Source of the DNA: Leeuwenhoekiella sp. MAR_2009_132
Lineage (GTDB): Bacteria > Bacteroidota > Bacteroidia > Flavobacteriales > Flavobacteriaceae
Assembly: GCF_000687915.1 (NCBI RefSeq)
Contig: NZ_JHZY01000004.1
Coordinates: forward strand, 193,501-257,500
Reading direction: 5' to 3'
DNA length: 64,000 nucleotides
The notes below the pieces were generated by a model. The model worked only from the letters and a program-made list of their open reading frames with translations, was not told the DNA's origin and ran no database searches. This document shows positions 26,275 through 35,795 of this stretch, piece after piece (position 1 is the first letter of the stretch; each line of letters starts with the position of its first letter). A program made the translations under genes and the position numbers.

Positions 26275-27426
26275 ATGAGAATTCTGCTGGTAGGTGAATA
26301 CAGCAATCTGCACAACAGTCTAAAAGCCGGACTGGAAAATTTAGGTCACACCGTAACTTTAATGAGTACGGGGGATGCTTTTAAAGACTACCCTTCAGAC
26401 GTAAAACTAAAAGCAAAGCGTATAACCGGTTACTCGCTGTTAAACTTTTATCGAAAAGCCCTGTACCGACTCACAAAATTTGATATTGCTACGCTTGAAA
26501 TTGGTTACCGAGCATTAGATTATCTGGTAGATCAAAAACCTTATGATGTTATTCAGCTTATTAATGAATACCCCTTAAAAACTCCTTATTTTATAGAACG
26601 TAGAATCATAGAACAGCTGCGGCAATTAACTCCTAAATTAGTTATTCTGGCCTGTGGCGATGATTTAATTTATTTAAGCAACCTTAATAAACTGAAGCAT
26701 CATCCTATTTTACAACATCCTGAAATTGAGTTTCCGTATAGTGAGCAGTATATTTCTTTAAGTCATAAAAAATACCACGACTTCATATTTAAATTAAAGG
26801 ACCTCATTATAAGTACAGATTTTGATTACCATCCTGCTTATACAAATGTGGATGATTATTATGGTCTTATTCCCAATCCTATTCATTTAGAAAAACTCGT
26901 TGCGCTACCACTTCCTAAACCAAATCCTATTGTGATTTTTCACGGCATCAATCAGGTAAATTATTATAAAAAAGGAAACAACTATTTTGAAGCAGCACTT
27001 GAAATTATTCAGAATAAATATCCCAATCGTGTTCAGGTAGTTTCAGTTTCTAATATTCCGTACGCCGAATATATAAACGCATACGATAATGCACATATCA
27101 TTTTAGATCAGACCTACGCCGAAGATCAAGGTTACAATGCTCTAGAAGCGATGGCAAAAGGCAAAGTAGTGTTTACCGGTGCCGGTGAGCTTTTTACAAA
27201 ACACTACAAGCTTGCTAAAAATAGTGTGGCTATACATACTATACCTGACGCTGAAATAATCGCTGATGATTTGGAGCAACTCATTTTAAATCCTTCTCTC
27301 ATCACTGAAATAGGCTTGAATGCCCGAAAGTTTATAGAAGAATATCACGATAGTACTGCTATAGCAAAACAATACATTAAAGCCTGGGAAACGGCTAAAC
27401 CCAAAACTGACGCAGTTTCCGCTTGA
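26275..27426 (+). CDS. Glycosyltransferase (GT4/GT1-like)
   Basis: About 383 residues, GT-B fold. It begins MRILLVGEYSNLHNSLKAGL, a typical first strand and loop. The frame extends 48 bases further upstream, but that part is not homologous in character and lies in the divergent promoter region, so I chose ATG 26275. The C-terminal part carries QGYNALEAMAKGKVVFTGAG, the E-x7-E-like donor motif, followed by the usual closing helix (NARKFIEEYHDS). The middle contains IILACGDDLIYLS. Donor sugar unknown. Its 3' end overlaps the convergent acyltransferase gene by 32 bases. Confidence 0.82.
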   Translation: MRILLVGEYSNLHNSLKAGLENLGHTVTLMSTGDAFKDYPSDVKLKAKRITGYSLLNFYRKALYRLTKFDIATLEIGYRALDYLVDQKPYDVIQLINEYPLKTPYFIERRIIEQLRQLTPKLVILACGDDLIYLSNLNKLKHHPILQHPEIEFPYSEQYISLSHKKYHDFIFKLKDLIISTDFDYHPAYTNVDDYYGLIPNPIHLEKLVALPLPKPNPIVIFHGINQVNYYKKGNNYFEAALEIIQNKYPNRVQVVSVSNIPYAEYINAYDNAHIILDQTYAEDQGYNALEAMAKGKVVFTGAGELFTKHYKLAKNSVAIHTIPDAEIIADDLEQLILNPSLITEIGLNARKFIEEYHDSTAIAKQYIKAWETAKPKTDAVSA

Positions 27427-28405
27427 TTGGCATTTCAAAATAGCGATACGAGAACCAACTTACTACAAGTATTAGTATAAAACACAGGCTTATCAATAGC
27501 CATATATTTATTCCCAATTGGTAATGATTTACAAAACGATAGGCATAACGTATAATTAGCTGATGCCAGAGGTAAAACCCAAAACTGAGTTCTCCTAAAA
27601 GTAGCATCACCCTATTAGTTAAAAGACGCGATATATATCCTTTTTGAACTGCAAAAACACCAATAAAAACTGTCATAGGAATCCAATAATAGATTGAATA
27701 CCGCAACACTTTAGGAAACAATGGTGCCCCCCAGTAAAATCCTATAAGCAGTAAACACGCAACTATTTCGTAAAATGTGAATCTGGGTTCGTATTTTTTA
27801 AATACTACATTTTTTAATAATTGAAAGAGTACCATTCCCAATACAAAATCTGCTAAACGCAAAAACGGATTCACATAAAAAAACCAGTGCTGCCAGGCTT
27901 CGGGTACAATTTGCATTAAGCCAAAAATACCCAGCATAACTAAAATAGAACTTCCCAGTAATGCTTTCGCGGAAGCTTTGTACAGCCCTTTAATAAGTAT
28001 TGGAAAGAGCGTATAAAAGAAAAACAAATCTGATATACTCCACGCCAAACCGTTAAAAGAAAAATAATAATCTGCTACAGGAATAAAACTTTGAAGCATA
28101 AAAATACTGCTCACCAATTTTAAAATTTCCTCAATAGGCTCAAGCGCAAATGCATCAATTGTAAGAGGAATTGCAACCAGCAGTGTGAGAATATACAAAG
28201 GATATAATCTACTAAATCGAAGTTTTAGAAATGCACGTGTAGTAAACCGCTGTTGCACAAATCGCTCTTGATAAACATACGAGAGTATAAAACCGCTGAG
28301 ACTGTAAAAAAAGGCGTGACCTATAGCATCTTGTAAAATACCTATATGATGTAAAAACACCATAAAAGCAAACACAAAACGCAATGAAGCCAGTGATTTA
28401 ATCAT
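27395..28405 (-). CDS. Acyltransferase family 3 (OafA/YrhL-like) integral membrane protein
   Basis: A 336-residue protein with about ten membrane helices. The opening SLASLRFVFAFMVFLHH carries the family's R...H catalytic motif; SLSGFILSYVY and RFSRLYPLYILTLL follow, as in OafA and OatA acetyltransferases, which O-acetylate surface sugars. The C-terminal SGNH domain found in some members is absent. It is in a run of four minus-strand genes with 4-8 base overlaps (FemAB-like, aminotransferase, flippase, this gene), so it very likely acetylates the polysaccharide made by this cluster. Confidence 0.88.
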   Translation of the reverse strand: MIKSLASLRFVFAFMVFLHHIGILQDAIGHAFFYSLSGFILSYVYQERFVQQRFTTRAFLKLRFSRLYPLYILTLLVAIPLTIDAFALEPIEEILKLVSSIFMLQSFIPVADYYFSFNGLAWSISDLFFFYTLFPILIKGLYKASAKALLGSSILVMLGIFGLMQIVPEAWQHWFFYVNPFLRLADFVLGMVLFQLLKNVVFKKYEPRFTFYEIVACLLLIGFYWGAPLFPKVLRYSIYYWIPMTVFIGVFAVQKGYISRLLTNRVMLLLGELSFGFYLWHQLIIRYAYRFVNHYQLGINIWLLISLCFILILVVSWFSYRYFEMPIKRKLRQFWV

Positions 28406-29691
28406 AATCTACCGAATAAGGATTTGTAAAATACCCCAACCATAACCAGCAAATACAAGGCATAACTTAATAAATGTCCCATTGCTGCACCTATAAAGCC
28501 ATAAGCATCTATAAAAATCCGGCTAGATAAGTAGATTATTGATAAGGATAGTATTTGAGTACCTATAAATAACCAAAACTTATTTTTTGCTACTAATTGA
28601 TATGCAATTACCAGGCTAGCCACCCTAAAAAAATCTCCTGCAAGTTGCCATATAAAAATAGATCGCATCTCTAAGAATGAGGCATTAAATACAATCTTTA
28701 TAATGTATGATTTCAACAAAAAAATAAGAATTAAACCAACTCCAAAAAATGGCAAAATGGTTTTATAAAAATTTAAAACTTCTGTTCTAAATTCCTTTTT
28801 TGAGGCAACCGCAGAGAGCTTAGGTAAAAAATAAAGCGTCATCAATGTGGTGGCAAACATCATATAATATTCAGAAAGGCGCAGCATCGCATCCCAGTAA
28901 CCGGCATTTACAATTCCGTCAGTTTTAATAATATGTTTACGAATCGCTATATAAACCCAGGGTGATGCAATTGCAGAAAAAAGAGTCATCCCGCCATAAG
29001 AAGCTAACTTTTTTACGATTTCAATATCTATGCGCTCTCCTACCATTTGTAAAAAATAATGCCGCTTGTTCAACAGAAAAACACCTGTTATCACAAAAGC
29101 CATTACTCCTGAAATTACTAAGGCCAGTAAAGCTCCAAAAAGATTGAAGTAAATAATTAATAAGGCGGAAACGACCACACCCAGAACATTAGTGGCTACA
29201 TTAATTTGAATGACTTTTTTATAAGCTCCCATCCCATTAATAACGTTTACCAGTAATGCATTAAGAGTAAATAGAGGCAATACAAAACCTGTAATTTTAA
29301 TTATAGATGCATAGTCATGTACGCCATTAAACACAAAATAATTTATAGGATTTGAGAATACTACTAAGATACAACCTACTACTATCGAGCATCCTAATCC
29401 TATTTTTAGAGCAGTCGCTACTAAACGATTAAATCTATATTTCTCTGTTTTATATTCAGCAGTATATTTAATGACCCCGTTACTAATTCCCAACTGACTT
29501 ACGCTCTGTACCGAGCTTAAAAAGTTACGCAAATCCCCAAGAATTGCCATTCCCGAAGCGCCCAGATAAAACGCAATTAATTTTGAAGTGATTAACCCGC
29601 AAACCACACGCACAAAAATACCTATGGCATTAAACAAACTTACTTTAAGCAGTATATTTTGTGCGATAAGCAGTCGTAAATACTTAAGCAT
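28402..29691 (-). CDS. Wzx-type polysaccharide flippase (O-antigen translocase)
   Basis: A 429-residue protein with about twelve hydrophobic helices and few charged loops. The N-terminus (LLKVSLFNAIGIFVRVVCGL, GASGMAILGDLRNFLSS) matches the O-antigen translocase / WzxE branch of the MATE-like flippases that move undecaprenyl-linked oligosaccharide units across the inner membrane. It overlaps the aminotransferase gene by eight bases and the acyltransferase gene by four. A matching Wzy polymerase is not visible in the window. The unit transported presumably carries the 3-amino sugar made by the FdtA/FdtB-like pair. Confidence 0.88.
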   Translation of the reverse strand: MLKYLRLLIAQNILLKVSLFNAIGIFVRVVCGLITSKLIAFYLGASGMAILGDLRNFLSSVQSVSQLGISNGVIKYTAEYKTEKYRFNRLVATALKIGLGCSIVVGCILVVFSNPINYFVFNGVHDYASIIKITGFVLPLFTLNALLVNVINGMGAYKKVIQINVATNVLGVVVSALLIIYFNLFGALLALVISGVMAFVITGVFLLNKRHYFLQMVGERIDIEIVKKLASYGGMTLFSAIASPWVYIAIRKHIIKTDGIVNAGYWDAMLRLSEYYMMFATTLMTLYFLPKLSAVASKKEFRTEVLNFYKTILPFFGVGLILIFLLKSYIIKIVFNASFLEMRSIFIWQLAGDFFRVASLVIAYQLVAKNKFWLFIGTQILSLSIIYLSSRIFIDAYGFIGAAMGHLLSYALYLLVMVGVFYKSLFGRL

Positions 29692-30784
29692 TATACGCGT
29701 TTAAAACTGCTATTATGATTGTAATTTCAGATTCGGTAAGTGTTGTATTTAAAGGGATGCTTACACTCTCGTTTGCTAAAGTTTCCGTTATGGGAAAGCT
29801 GAGTGAATTGTAGTCTTTTAAAGCCGCCTGCCTATACGGCGGTATAGGATAATGAAGTGCAAAACCAACTTCACAAGATTCTAAATACATTAAAAAATGT
29901 GATCTGTTTTTAACCCGAACTACGTAAACATAAAAAACATGATTTTCAGATAAATCCCAAAGCGGAAGTTTTATATGTTCATTATTAATTTCTGCAGCAT
30001 AGCGCGCGGCAATTGATCTGCGCTGGGTATTTTGTGCATCTAAATCGTTTAGCTTCTCACTTAAAAATATAGCTTGTAACGGATCTAGACGCGAATTAAA
30101 ACCTGTATACTCATTTTCATAGGCTGAACTTCTACCGTAGTTTCTTAGTTTTTTTATAATCTCTGCAAGGGTTGCATCTGAAGTTGTGATCAAACCTGCA
30201 TCGCCTAATGCTCCCAGGTTTTTTGTAGGATAGCAACTAAAGGCCGCCGCAACACCAAAACTTCCGGATTTACAACCATTTAATTTAGCTCCATGAGCCT
30301 GGCTAGCATCTTCAATCAGCAGTAAATTGTGCTTTTTAGTATAAGCGGAAATTGCTTCAACTGCTCCTAATTGCCCATATAGATGTGTGATTAAAACCGC
30401 TTTTACAGATGCATCAGGCACGCCTATTTTCTGTAAATCAATATTAAAAAACTGTTCTTCAACTTCAACAAACAAAGGCTTTAACCCGGCACTTAAAACC
30501 GCAATAACAGTAGCGATATACGAGTTTGCAGCGACTATAACGCTGTCTCCAATATTTAGTTTTCCTTGTAGCTTTAAGCCTTCAAAAATAAGCCGAAGTG
30601 AATCAAAACCATTTCCTGTCCCGATGCAATGAGATGTGTTACAGTACTTTGCAAATTCCAGTTCAAATTGAGAAACAGCACCTCCTAAAATAAAAGTACC
30701 ATCCTGTAAAAAATCATCAAACCGTTTCTTAAAAGACGCTGTATAGGGCGCATTAACTTTCTGAAGATCTAAAAACGGAATCAT
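29684..30784 (-). CDS. DegT/DnrJ/EryC1/StrS sugar aminotransferase (FdtB-like)
   Basis: A 366-residue PLP enzyme of fold type I. The start is MIPFLDLQKVNAPY, characteristic of FdtB/QdtB-like aminotransferases. The PLP Asp sits in LLLIEDASQAHGAKLNG and the Schiff-base lysine is Lys188 in CYPTKNLGALGD. NYGRSSAYENEYTGFNSRLDPLQA closes the active site. Together with the FdtA-like cupin at 24748-25146 it would convert dTDP-3-oxo-6-deoxyhexose to the 3-amino sugar. It overlaps the FemAB-like gene by four bases upstream and the flippase gene by eight downstream. Confidence 0.92.
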   Translation of the reverse strand: MIPFLDLQKVNAPYTASFKKRFDDFLQDGTFILGGAVSQFELEFAKYCNTSHCIGTGNGFDSLRLIFEGLKLQGKLNIGDSVIVAANSYIATVIAVLSAGLKPLFVEVEEQFFNIDLQKIGVPDASVKAVLITHLYGQLGAVEAISAYTKKHNLLLIEDASQAHGAKLNGCKSGSFGVAAAFSCYPTKNLGALGDAGLITTSDATLAEIIKKLRNYGRSSAYENEYTGFNSRLDPLQAIFLSEKLNDLDAQNTQRRSIAARYAAEINNEHIKLPLWDLSENHVFYVYVVRVKNRSHFLMYLESCEVGFALHYPIPPYRQAALKDYNSLSFPITETLANESVSIPLNTTLTESEITIIIAVLNAYNA

Positions 30785-31782
30785 AGTACAACATCATTAA
30801 GGAGGGTATGATTTGCTGTAGCGACGCTATAGGTGCGCTGAACGCGAGTTCGGGCACCGAAACCTTCTTTCCAGAATTGGAGTCCGCCATTGAGCTTCTT
30901 ACCGGCTTCTTCGTTTGAAGTTCCAAAATCAAAATAATACTTTTCTTTACTATATTTTGAAATTAAATAATCAAAAAGCAAATCTAAACTTCCCAGTTGC
31001 TGCCGGTCTTCATTTGCCGAAATGTATTGAACGTGTGCTACTGTAGGCGTTTCGAAAATAGTAGCGCCCGCTACGCAGGTTTCTTCTGCATCAAGCACAT
31101 TAAACTGACGTATATTGTATGGAAATTTTTCGGCAAGCATACTAATCTCCGTTAAGCTATGAACAGGTATAGTGTCGTGTCGTAACTGCAGGTTTGGGAT
31201 AAGAATGGTATTCCAAAAAGATGTAAAATCTTTAGTCTCTACGAGTTCTAAACCGTTATTTTTTGCTTTCCGTATTCCGTCTTTACGCGAGCTGTGCAGT
31301 GGGATGCGGTTGTGTAAATCAATTACGGAAGCTGCTTCGGTTTTAACGAGTGTTGCATCCGTTAGAAATAGCAAATAATCGAGTTCATCTCCCGGTAATT
31401 CCTGATAAAATTGCGGTAACACTTTAATTTCAAGTGTTAGTATTCCGCTTTGCGAAAGAAATTGAAGTAATTGTTTAAAAACTTCTAAGACAGTCTGCAG
31501 GCGTATTTCGGCATCAAGCACAAGACCACCATAAGTTAAACCTTGATGGGAATAGACTTTGTTCCCGTCTCTATTTGCAGGAAGCACCGCAAGCACCTGA
31601 TCGCCTTCAAAAACCATCAAACTGTAATCTTCAAACCGATCGTTATGATACTCCATAAAATCACGCTGAAATAAGAATGAAGTATTTTTAGAACCTTTGT
31701 AGGTTCCGTTTAACGAAGCTACAAAGCGATCCCAACGGGATTTGTATGCTGTAGTATATTTTAAAATTTTGAAAGTTGACAA
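30781..31782 (-). CDS. FemAB/GNAT-like acyltransferase of the sugar cluster
   Basis: About 334 residues from a TTG at 31782 (STFKILKYTTAY); a longer frame to 31836 also begins with a TTG and carries an unlikely Cys-rich extension. The central region IPLHSSRKDGIRKAKNNGLELVE and the C-terminal LGSLDLLFDYLISKYSKEKYYFDFGTS fit the Acetyltransf_6/FemAB double-GNAT fold. Proteins of this type in polysaccharide clusters transfer an acyl or aminoacyl group to an amino sugar. Because FdtA- and FdtB-like enzymes are present but no FdtC-type hexapeptide acetyltransferase is, this protein is a good candidate for N-acylating the 3-amino sugar. First gene of the overlapping four-gene run. Confidence 0.75.
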   Translation of the reverse strand: MSTFKILKYTTAYKSRWDRFVASLNGTYKGSKNTSFLFQRDFMEYHNDRFEDYSLMVFEGDQVLAVLPANRDGNKVYSHQGLTYGGLVLDAEIRLQTVLEVFKQLLQFLSQSGILTLEIKVLPQFYQELPGDELDYLLFLTDATLVKTEAASVIDLHNRIPLHSSRKDGIRKAKNNGLELVETKDFTSFWNTILIPNLQLRHDTIPVHSLTEISMLAEKFPYNIRQFNVLDAEETCVAGATIFETPTVAHVQYISANEDRQQLGSLDLLFDYLISKYSKEKYYFDFGTSNEEAGKKLNGGLQFWKEGFGARTRVQRTYSVATANHTLLNDVVL

Positions 31783-31873
31783 ACGTGCGGTTTTAGAACA
31801 GGGTAAATTACAAAAAATTGATTTGAGCAACAGCAATCAAAGTTTAGGATTAATTCTAGAAACATGCTAAACT

Positions 31874-31906
31874 AAAAAAGCACTTCTGGGTTAGAAGTGC
31901 TTTTTT
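31874..31906 (-). terminator. Terminator of the small lipoprotein gene
   Basis: AAAAAAGCACTTCT / AGAAGTGCTTTTTT perfect stem with a short loop; on the minus strand it follows the stop codon of the gene at 31930-32277 by 23 bases. Confidence 0.88.
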
Positions 31907-31929
31907 AATCGTGTTAATAGCTATTAGTT

Positions 31930-32277
31930 CTACTCACTAACTTTTATAGCATATTGCTCAACAGAAGTTATAAAATAGTTACCATCACCTATAGACCCTT
32001 TATTTGTAATCTCTAAATAGTCTTCACCGGTGTAACCTGTATCTGCAAGATATTTTATCGTAAAAGCATCTATAAATACTTTTCCGTGTTTTGGTTCTAC
32101 CGAAACTTCACGACCACCCTCAACAGGCGCAGTTTCTCTAGATGCTATAAGTAAGGTATCATTAACCTTTACTTGCAGTTCTGCGGTAGTAGTAGGGAAA
32201 TCCTGATCATCTTTAGAACAACTACCGGCAAATAGTATTGCCATTAAAACCATTACCAACTTAAATCTAATTAACAT
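31930..32277 (-). CDS. Small lipoprotein, unknown function
   Basis: A 115-residue protein with a clear lipoprotein signal (AILFAGSC, Cys20) followed by SKDDQD, an acidic stretch that in Bacteroidota resembles the lipoprotein export signal for surface exposure. The remaining 90 residues form a strand-rich domain (ELQVKVNDTLLIA, KVFIDAFTIKYLADTGYTGEDYLEIT) that could be an Ig-like or cadherin-like module. No enzymatic motif is seen. It stands alone, between typA and the polysaccharide cluster, with its own terminator. Confidence 0.7.
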   Translation of the reverse strand: MLIRFKLVMVLMAILFAGSCSKDDQDFPTTTAELQVKVNDTLLIASRETAPVEGGREVSVEPKHGKVFIDAFTIKYLADTGYTGEDYLEITNKGSIGDGNYFITSVEQYAIKVSE

Positions 32278-32351
32278 ACGAACTGTTTTAGCGTTATATA
32301 AAATAGATGTAAAATAATAAAAAGGGTTGCGTCAAATTAAAAAAGAATGCA

Positions 32352-32384
32352 AAAAAAAAGCACTTCCTTGCGGAAATGCTTTTT
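32352..32384 (-). terminator. Terminator of typA
   Basis: Stem AAGCACTTCC / GGAAATGCTT (one mismatch), loop TTGC, with A9 and T5 runs; on the minus strand it is just after the typA stop. Confidence 0.8.
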
Positions 32385-32405
32385 GTTATAACTTAAAACG
32401 TAAGA

Positions 32406-34199
32406 TTAAATCTTGTTACGTTTACGATCATTTTCATTTAACCATACCTTACGCAAACGCAGGTGGTTAGGTGTTACCTCAACATACTCATCTTTCTGAA
32501 TGTACTCTAATGCTTCTTCTAATGAGAATTTGATTGCAGGTACAATCTTCGCTTTATCATCTGCACCAGATGAACGTACGTTAGACTGCTTCTTCGCTTT
32601 GGTAATGTTAATATTCATATCATCCTGACGTGAGTTTTCACCAATTACCTGACCTTCATAAATATCTTCACCCGGAGATACGAAGAACTTACCACGATCC
32701 TGTAATTTATCAATAGAATACGGTATTGCATTTCCGTTTTCCATAGAAACTAAAGAACCACTAATACGTCCTGGAATAGTACCTTTAAAAGGCTGATACT
32801 CTTTAAAACGGTGTGCCATAATAGCCTCACCTGCAGTAGCTGTAAGCAATTGGTTACGTAAGCCAATGATACCACGTGATGGGATCATAAACTGGCATAT
32901 CATACGCTCACCTTTAGCTTCCATACTTAGCATCTCACCTTTACGCATAGAAACCATCTCAACAGCTTTACCAGAAACACTCTCTGGTAAGTCGATTGTT
33001 AATTCTTCTATAGGCTCACATTTAACACCATCAATTTCTTTAATGATTACCTGTGGCTGACCTATTTGAAGTTCGTAACCTTCGCGACGCATAGTCTCGA
33101 TTAATACAGAAAGGTGTAATACCCCACGACCAAAAACCATAAACTTATCTGCACTACCGGTTTCTTCAACACGAAGCGCTAAGTTTTTCTCAAGCTCTTT
33201 CCATAAACGGTCTTTAATATGACGTGAAGTCACAAATTTACCGTCTTTACCAAAGAAAGGAGAATCGTTAATAGTGAAAAGCATACTCATTGTAGGCTCA
33301 TCAATAGCGATAGTTTTCAAAGCTTCAGGATTTTCAAAATCTGCGATAGTATCACCTATCTCAAATCCTTCAATACCTACAAGTGCACAAATATCACCCG
33401 GAAGAACTTCAGGAACTTTTAGACGTCCTAAACCTTCAAAGGTGTGTAATTCTTTAATTTTTACTTTTTTAACGGTACCGTCACGCTTCACTAAAGATAC
33501 TTGCATACCTTCTTTAAGAATCCCTCTTTGTAAACGACCTATCGCAATACGACCGGTAAAAGAAGAGAAGTCTAATGATGTAATAAGCATTTGTACTGTA
33601 CCTTCTTCAATTTTTGGTGCAGGAATGTGCTCCATAACCATATCAAGAAGGGGCTCTATATTTTCGGTTTGATTTTCCCAATGATCACTCATCCAGTTGT
33701 TCTTAGCAGAACCGTAAACGGTAGGGAAATCTAGCTGCCATTCTTCGGCACCTAATTCAAACATTAAGTCAAAAACTTTCTCGTGAACTTCTTCTGGAGT
33801 ACAGTTTTCTTTATCTACTTTATTGATTACCACGCAAGGCTTAAGACCTAAGTCTATCGCTTTTTGAAGTACAAAACGGGTTTGTGGCATTGGTCCTTCA
33901 AAAGCATCAACTAATAAAAGTACACCATCAGCCATGTTTAATACACGCTCTACCTCTCCACCAAAATCGGCGTGACCAGGAGTATCAATAATGTTGATTT
34001 TTGTACCCTTATACATTACTGAAACGTTCTTTGACGTAATAGTAATACCGCGTTCGCGCTCTAAGTCATTGTTATCCAGGATAAGATCTCCCGTGTTTTC
34101 GTTTTCACGAAACAATTGACAATGGTACATGATTTTGTCGACCAACGTAGTTTTACCGTGGTCAACGTGAGCGATAATCGCAATGTTTTTAATTTCCAT
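32406..34199 (-). CDS. typA: Translational GTPase TypA/BipA
   Basis: A 597-residue ribosome-binding GTPase of the EF-G family, needed for ribosome assembly and growth under stress. G1 is GHVDHGKTT (residues 11-19), the switch region [10 protein letters not shown]3 [16 protein letters not shown]4 NKVDKENC and G5 YGSAKN. The later domains, including [19 protein letters not shown] and the C-terminal TypA-specific domain ([21 protein letters not shown]), are complete; length is normal. Monocistronic with its own terminator. Upstream, TATCTTTG (34223-34230, minus strand) is a good -7 box, placing the mRNA start inside a 7-bp hairpin. Confidence 0.97.
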   Translation of the reverse strand: MEIKNIAIIAHVDHGKTTLVDKIMYHCQLFRENENTGDLILDNNDLERERGITITSKNVSVMYKGTKINIIDTPGHADFGGEVERVLNMADGVLLLVDAFEGPMPQTRFVLQKAIDLGLKPCVVINKVDKENCTPEEVHEKVFDLMFELGAEEWQLDFPTVYGSAKNNWMSDHWENQTENIEPLLDMVMEHIPAPKIEEGTVQMLITSLDFSSFTGRIAIGRLQRGILKEGMQVSLVKRDGTVKKVKIKELHTFEGLGRLKVPEVLPGDICALVGIEGFEIGDTIADFENPEALKTIAIDEPTMSMLFTINDSPFFGKDGKFVTSRHIKDRLWKELEKNLALRVEETGSADKFMVFGRGVLHLSVLIETMRREGYELQIGQPQVIIKEIDGVKCEPIEELTIDLPESVSGKAVEMVSMRKGEMLSMEAKGERMICQFMIPSRGIIGLRNQLLTATAGEAIMAHRFKEYQPFKGTIPGRISGSLVSMENGNAIPYSIDKLQDRGKFFVSPGEDIYEGQVIGENSRQDDMNINITKAKKQSNVRSSGADDKAKIVPAIKFSLEEALEYIQKDEYVEVTPNHLRLRKVWLNENDRKRNKI

Positions 34200-34222
34200 A
34201 AGATGCCCTTATTTTAAGGGCG

Positions 34223-34230
34223 CAAAGATA
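34223..34230 (-). promoter_or_regulatory. Possible -7 box of typA
   Basis: TATCTTTG on the minus strand matches TAnnTTTG and is 24 bases upstream of the typA start. No well-spaced -33 TTG. A perfect hairpin GCCCTTA-TTT-TAAGGGC (34205-34221) lies between this box and the start codon and would form at the 5' end of the mRNA. Confidence 0.5.
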
Positions 34231-34333
34231 TGGTTAATTAATGGATTTTTAAGCACTTATTTTTAATTATAATCTGGGCGGCTTGCTGCTTATTAAAAAA
34301 CTTCTAAAAAATTGAAAATCAGTCACAAGCAGC

Positions 34334-34446
34334 AACCGGGCTATTCGCTATATCTTTTTTGCTAATAACTTTACGGAATACGCCAAAAGGCGTAGAAAGT
34401 CTCTCGTTCACAAAAAAGGATACCGCTGCTATCCCTGCCGCGGGTT
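34334..34446. repeat. Long imperfect palindrome (REP/MITE or attC-like element)
   Basis: The centre is a perfect hairpin ACGCC-AAAA-GGCGT (34380-34393). Moving outward, CTTT pairs with AAAG, TATATCTTTTTTG (left) with CAAAAAAGGATA (right), and the ends AACC with GGTT. Both arms keep the same order of matching blocks separated by unmatched bases, over 113 nt. No open frame is inside. Confidence 0.6.
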
Positions 34447-34579
34447 AATAAGTAATGCTATAAGTATCTATATTAGCGTTTATGTGGTTGCTGTTAAAAG
34501 TCAACCGTAAATTAGAATTTTTGCTTCTGATTTATTCCCATACGTAATTTGTAGCTGGTAGTTGTCATCAACGATAGGT

Positions 34580-34596
34580 TCTCGACTGCGCTCAAA
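34580..34596. repeat. Dispersed short repeat, copy 1
   Basis: TCTCGACTGCGCTCAAA is found again, exactly, at 44905-44921. Both copies are in non-coding DNA next to T-rich low-complexity tracts, and both are preceded by GGTT. Confidence 0.7.
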
Positions 34597-34961
34597 CTGA
34601 CAATCCGTGTAACTTGCTATTTTCCACTTTTTACTTTTTACTTTTTGCTTTTTACCTTTTAACACTTACCTAGAAAACGCTGCCATAAAACTGACAAACT
34701 TTTTACTTTTTCTGGTGGAACCCCGGAATCTTTAAAAAATAACCTTTTTAAAAATCCTTGAATTTTTCAACCTTAAACTTTGAATTCAGCATACTGCCCA
34801 CTAAGACTGCCGACTGATACTAAATTTTTCCGGCCCCTGAGTGCCGCGAGCCAAGAAACGGTGCATTTAAGGTGCTACTTTCTACTTTATACTTTTAACC
34901 TTTAACTTCTAACTTTTTCCTATTTCCAATGCCTTATCTTTACTGCCTTAAAACCTAAGCG

Positions 34962-35777
34962 ATGAAACTCACAAATATTCCTAAAATAAAACATACAGAT
35001 TCTAACAACTTCTTCTTACTCGCAGGACCTTGTGCTATAGAAGGCGAAGAAATGGCATTACGCATTGCTGAAAAAATTGTTGGAATCACTGATAAATTGA
35101 ATATTCCTTACGTTTTTAAAGGAAGTTTTAAAAAAGCAAATCGCAGCCGTCTTGATAGTTTTACAGGAATTGGAGACGAGAAAGCATTAAAGATTCTACG
35201 CAAAGTTTCTGAAACTTTTGACGTACCTACCGTAACTGATATTCACGTAAATGAAGATGCCGCTATGGCTGCTGCTTATGTAGATGTTTTACAAATACCT
35301 GCGTTTCTGGTACGTCAAACCGATCTTGTTGTGGCTGCCGCCGAAACCGGTAAAGTTGTCAACCTTAAAAAAGGACAATTTATGAGTCCGGAATCTATGC
35401 AACACGCCGTAACCAAAGTAACCGAAACCGGCAATGAAAATGTATGGATTACCGATCGTGGGACGATGTTTGGCTATCAAGATATGATTGTAGATTTTAG
35501 AGGCATCCCAACCATGCGTCAATATGCACCTACCGTACTTGATGTAACCCACAGTTTACAACAACCCAATCAAACCAGTGGCGTAACCGGTGGTCGTCCT
35601 GCACTTATAGGCACTATGGCAAAAGCAGGTATTGCGGCAGGTGTAGATGGTCTGTTTATAGAAACGCACTTTGATCCTAAAAATGCAAAGAGTGACGGAG
35701 CCAATATGCTTGATTTAAGTTTGCTAGAAGATTTATTAACCAAGCTGGTAGCAATACGTAAAGTAGTTGCCGAGTAA
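34962..35777 (+). CDS. kdsA: 3-deoxy-8-phosphooctulonate synthase KdsA
   Basis: A 271-residue TIM-barrel enzyme that condenses phosphoenolpyruvate with arabinose 5-phosphate to give Kdo 8-phosphate, the first committed step of the Kdo part of lipopolysaccharide. Landmarks are FFLLAGPCAIEGEE, VFKGSFKKANRSRLDSFTG (PEP-binding Lys/Arg/Ser), VTDIHVNEDA, LQIPAFLVRQTDL, NLKKGQFMSP and GTMFGYQDMIVDFR. The length is normal. The family has metal-dependent and metal-independent classes, told apart by Cys versus Asn early in the chain; I did not assign one. Monocistronic with a strong terminator. Confidence 0.96.
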   Translation: MKLTNIPKIKHTDSNNFFLLAGPCAIEGEEMALRIAEKIVGITDKLNIPYVFKGSFKKANRSRLDSFTGIGDEKALKILRKVSETFDVPTVTDIHVNEDAAMAAAYVDVLQIPAFLVRQTDLVVAAAETGKVVNLKKGQFMSPESMQHAVTKVTETGNENVWITDRGTMFGYQDMIVDFRGIPTMRQYAPTVLDVTHSLQQPNQTSGVTGGRPALIGTMAKAGIAAGVDGLFIETHFDPKNAKSDGANMLDLSLLEDLLTKLVAIRKVVAE

Positions 35778-35795
35778 AATAAAAATTATAGAAGT

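Larger units (their letters stand above)
34200..34961. other. Long non-coding region between typA and kdsA
   Basis: About 760 bases without a credible gene. It contains the typA promoter at its left end, a 113-nt imperfect palindrome (34334-34446), a copy of the dispersed word TCTCGACTGCGCTCAAA (34580-34596), and two T-rich low-complexity patches (about 34618-34662 and 34881-34925) made of short ACTTTTT-type units. TATCTTTA (34934-34941) is a possible -7 box for kdsA. The concentration of repeats suggests it is a landing site for small non-coding elements. Confidence 0.6.

Noticed and set aside
31783..31836. Longer N-terminus for the FemAB-like protein
   Set aside because: The extension starts at TTG, is Cys/Leu-rich and precedes the natural first strand STFKILKYTT; the TTG at 31782 is more plausible.
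35289..35552. Minus-strand open frame inside kdsA
   Set aside because: Shadow of the kdsA reading frame; no leader, no recognisable domain.
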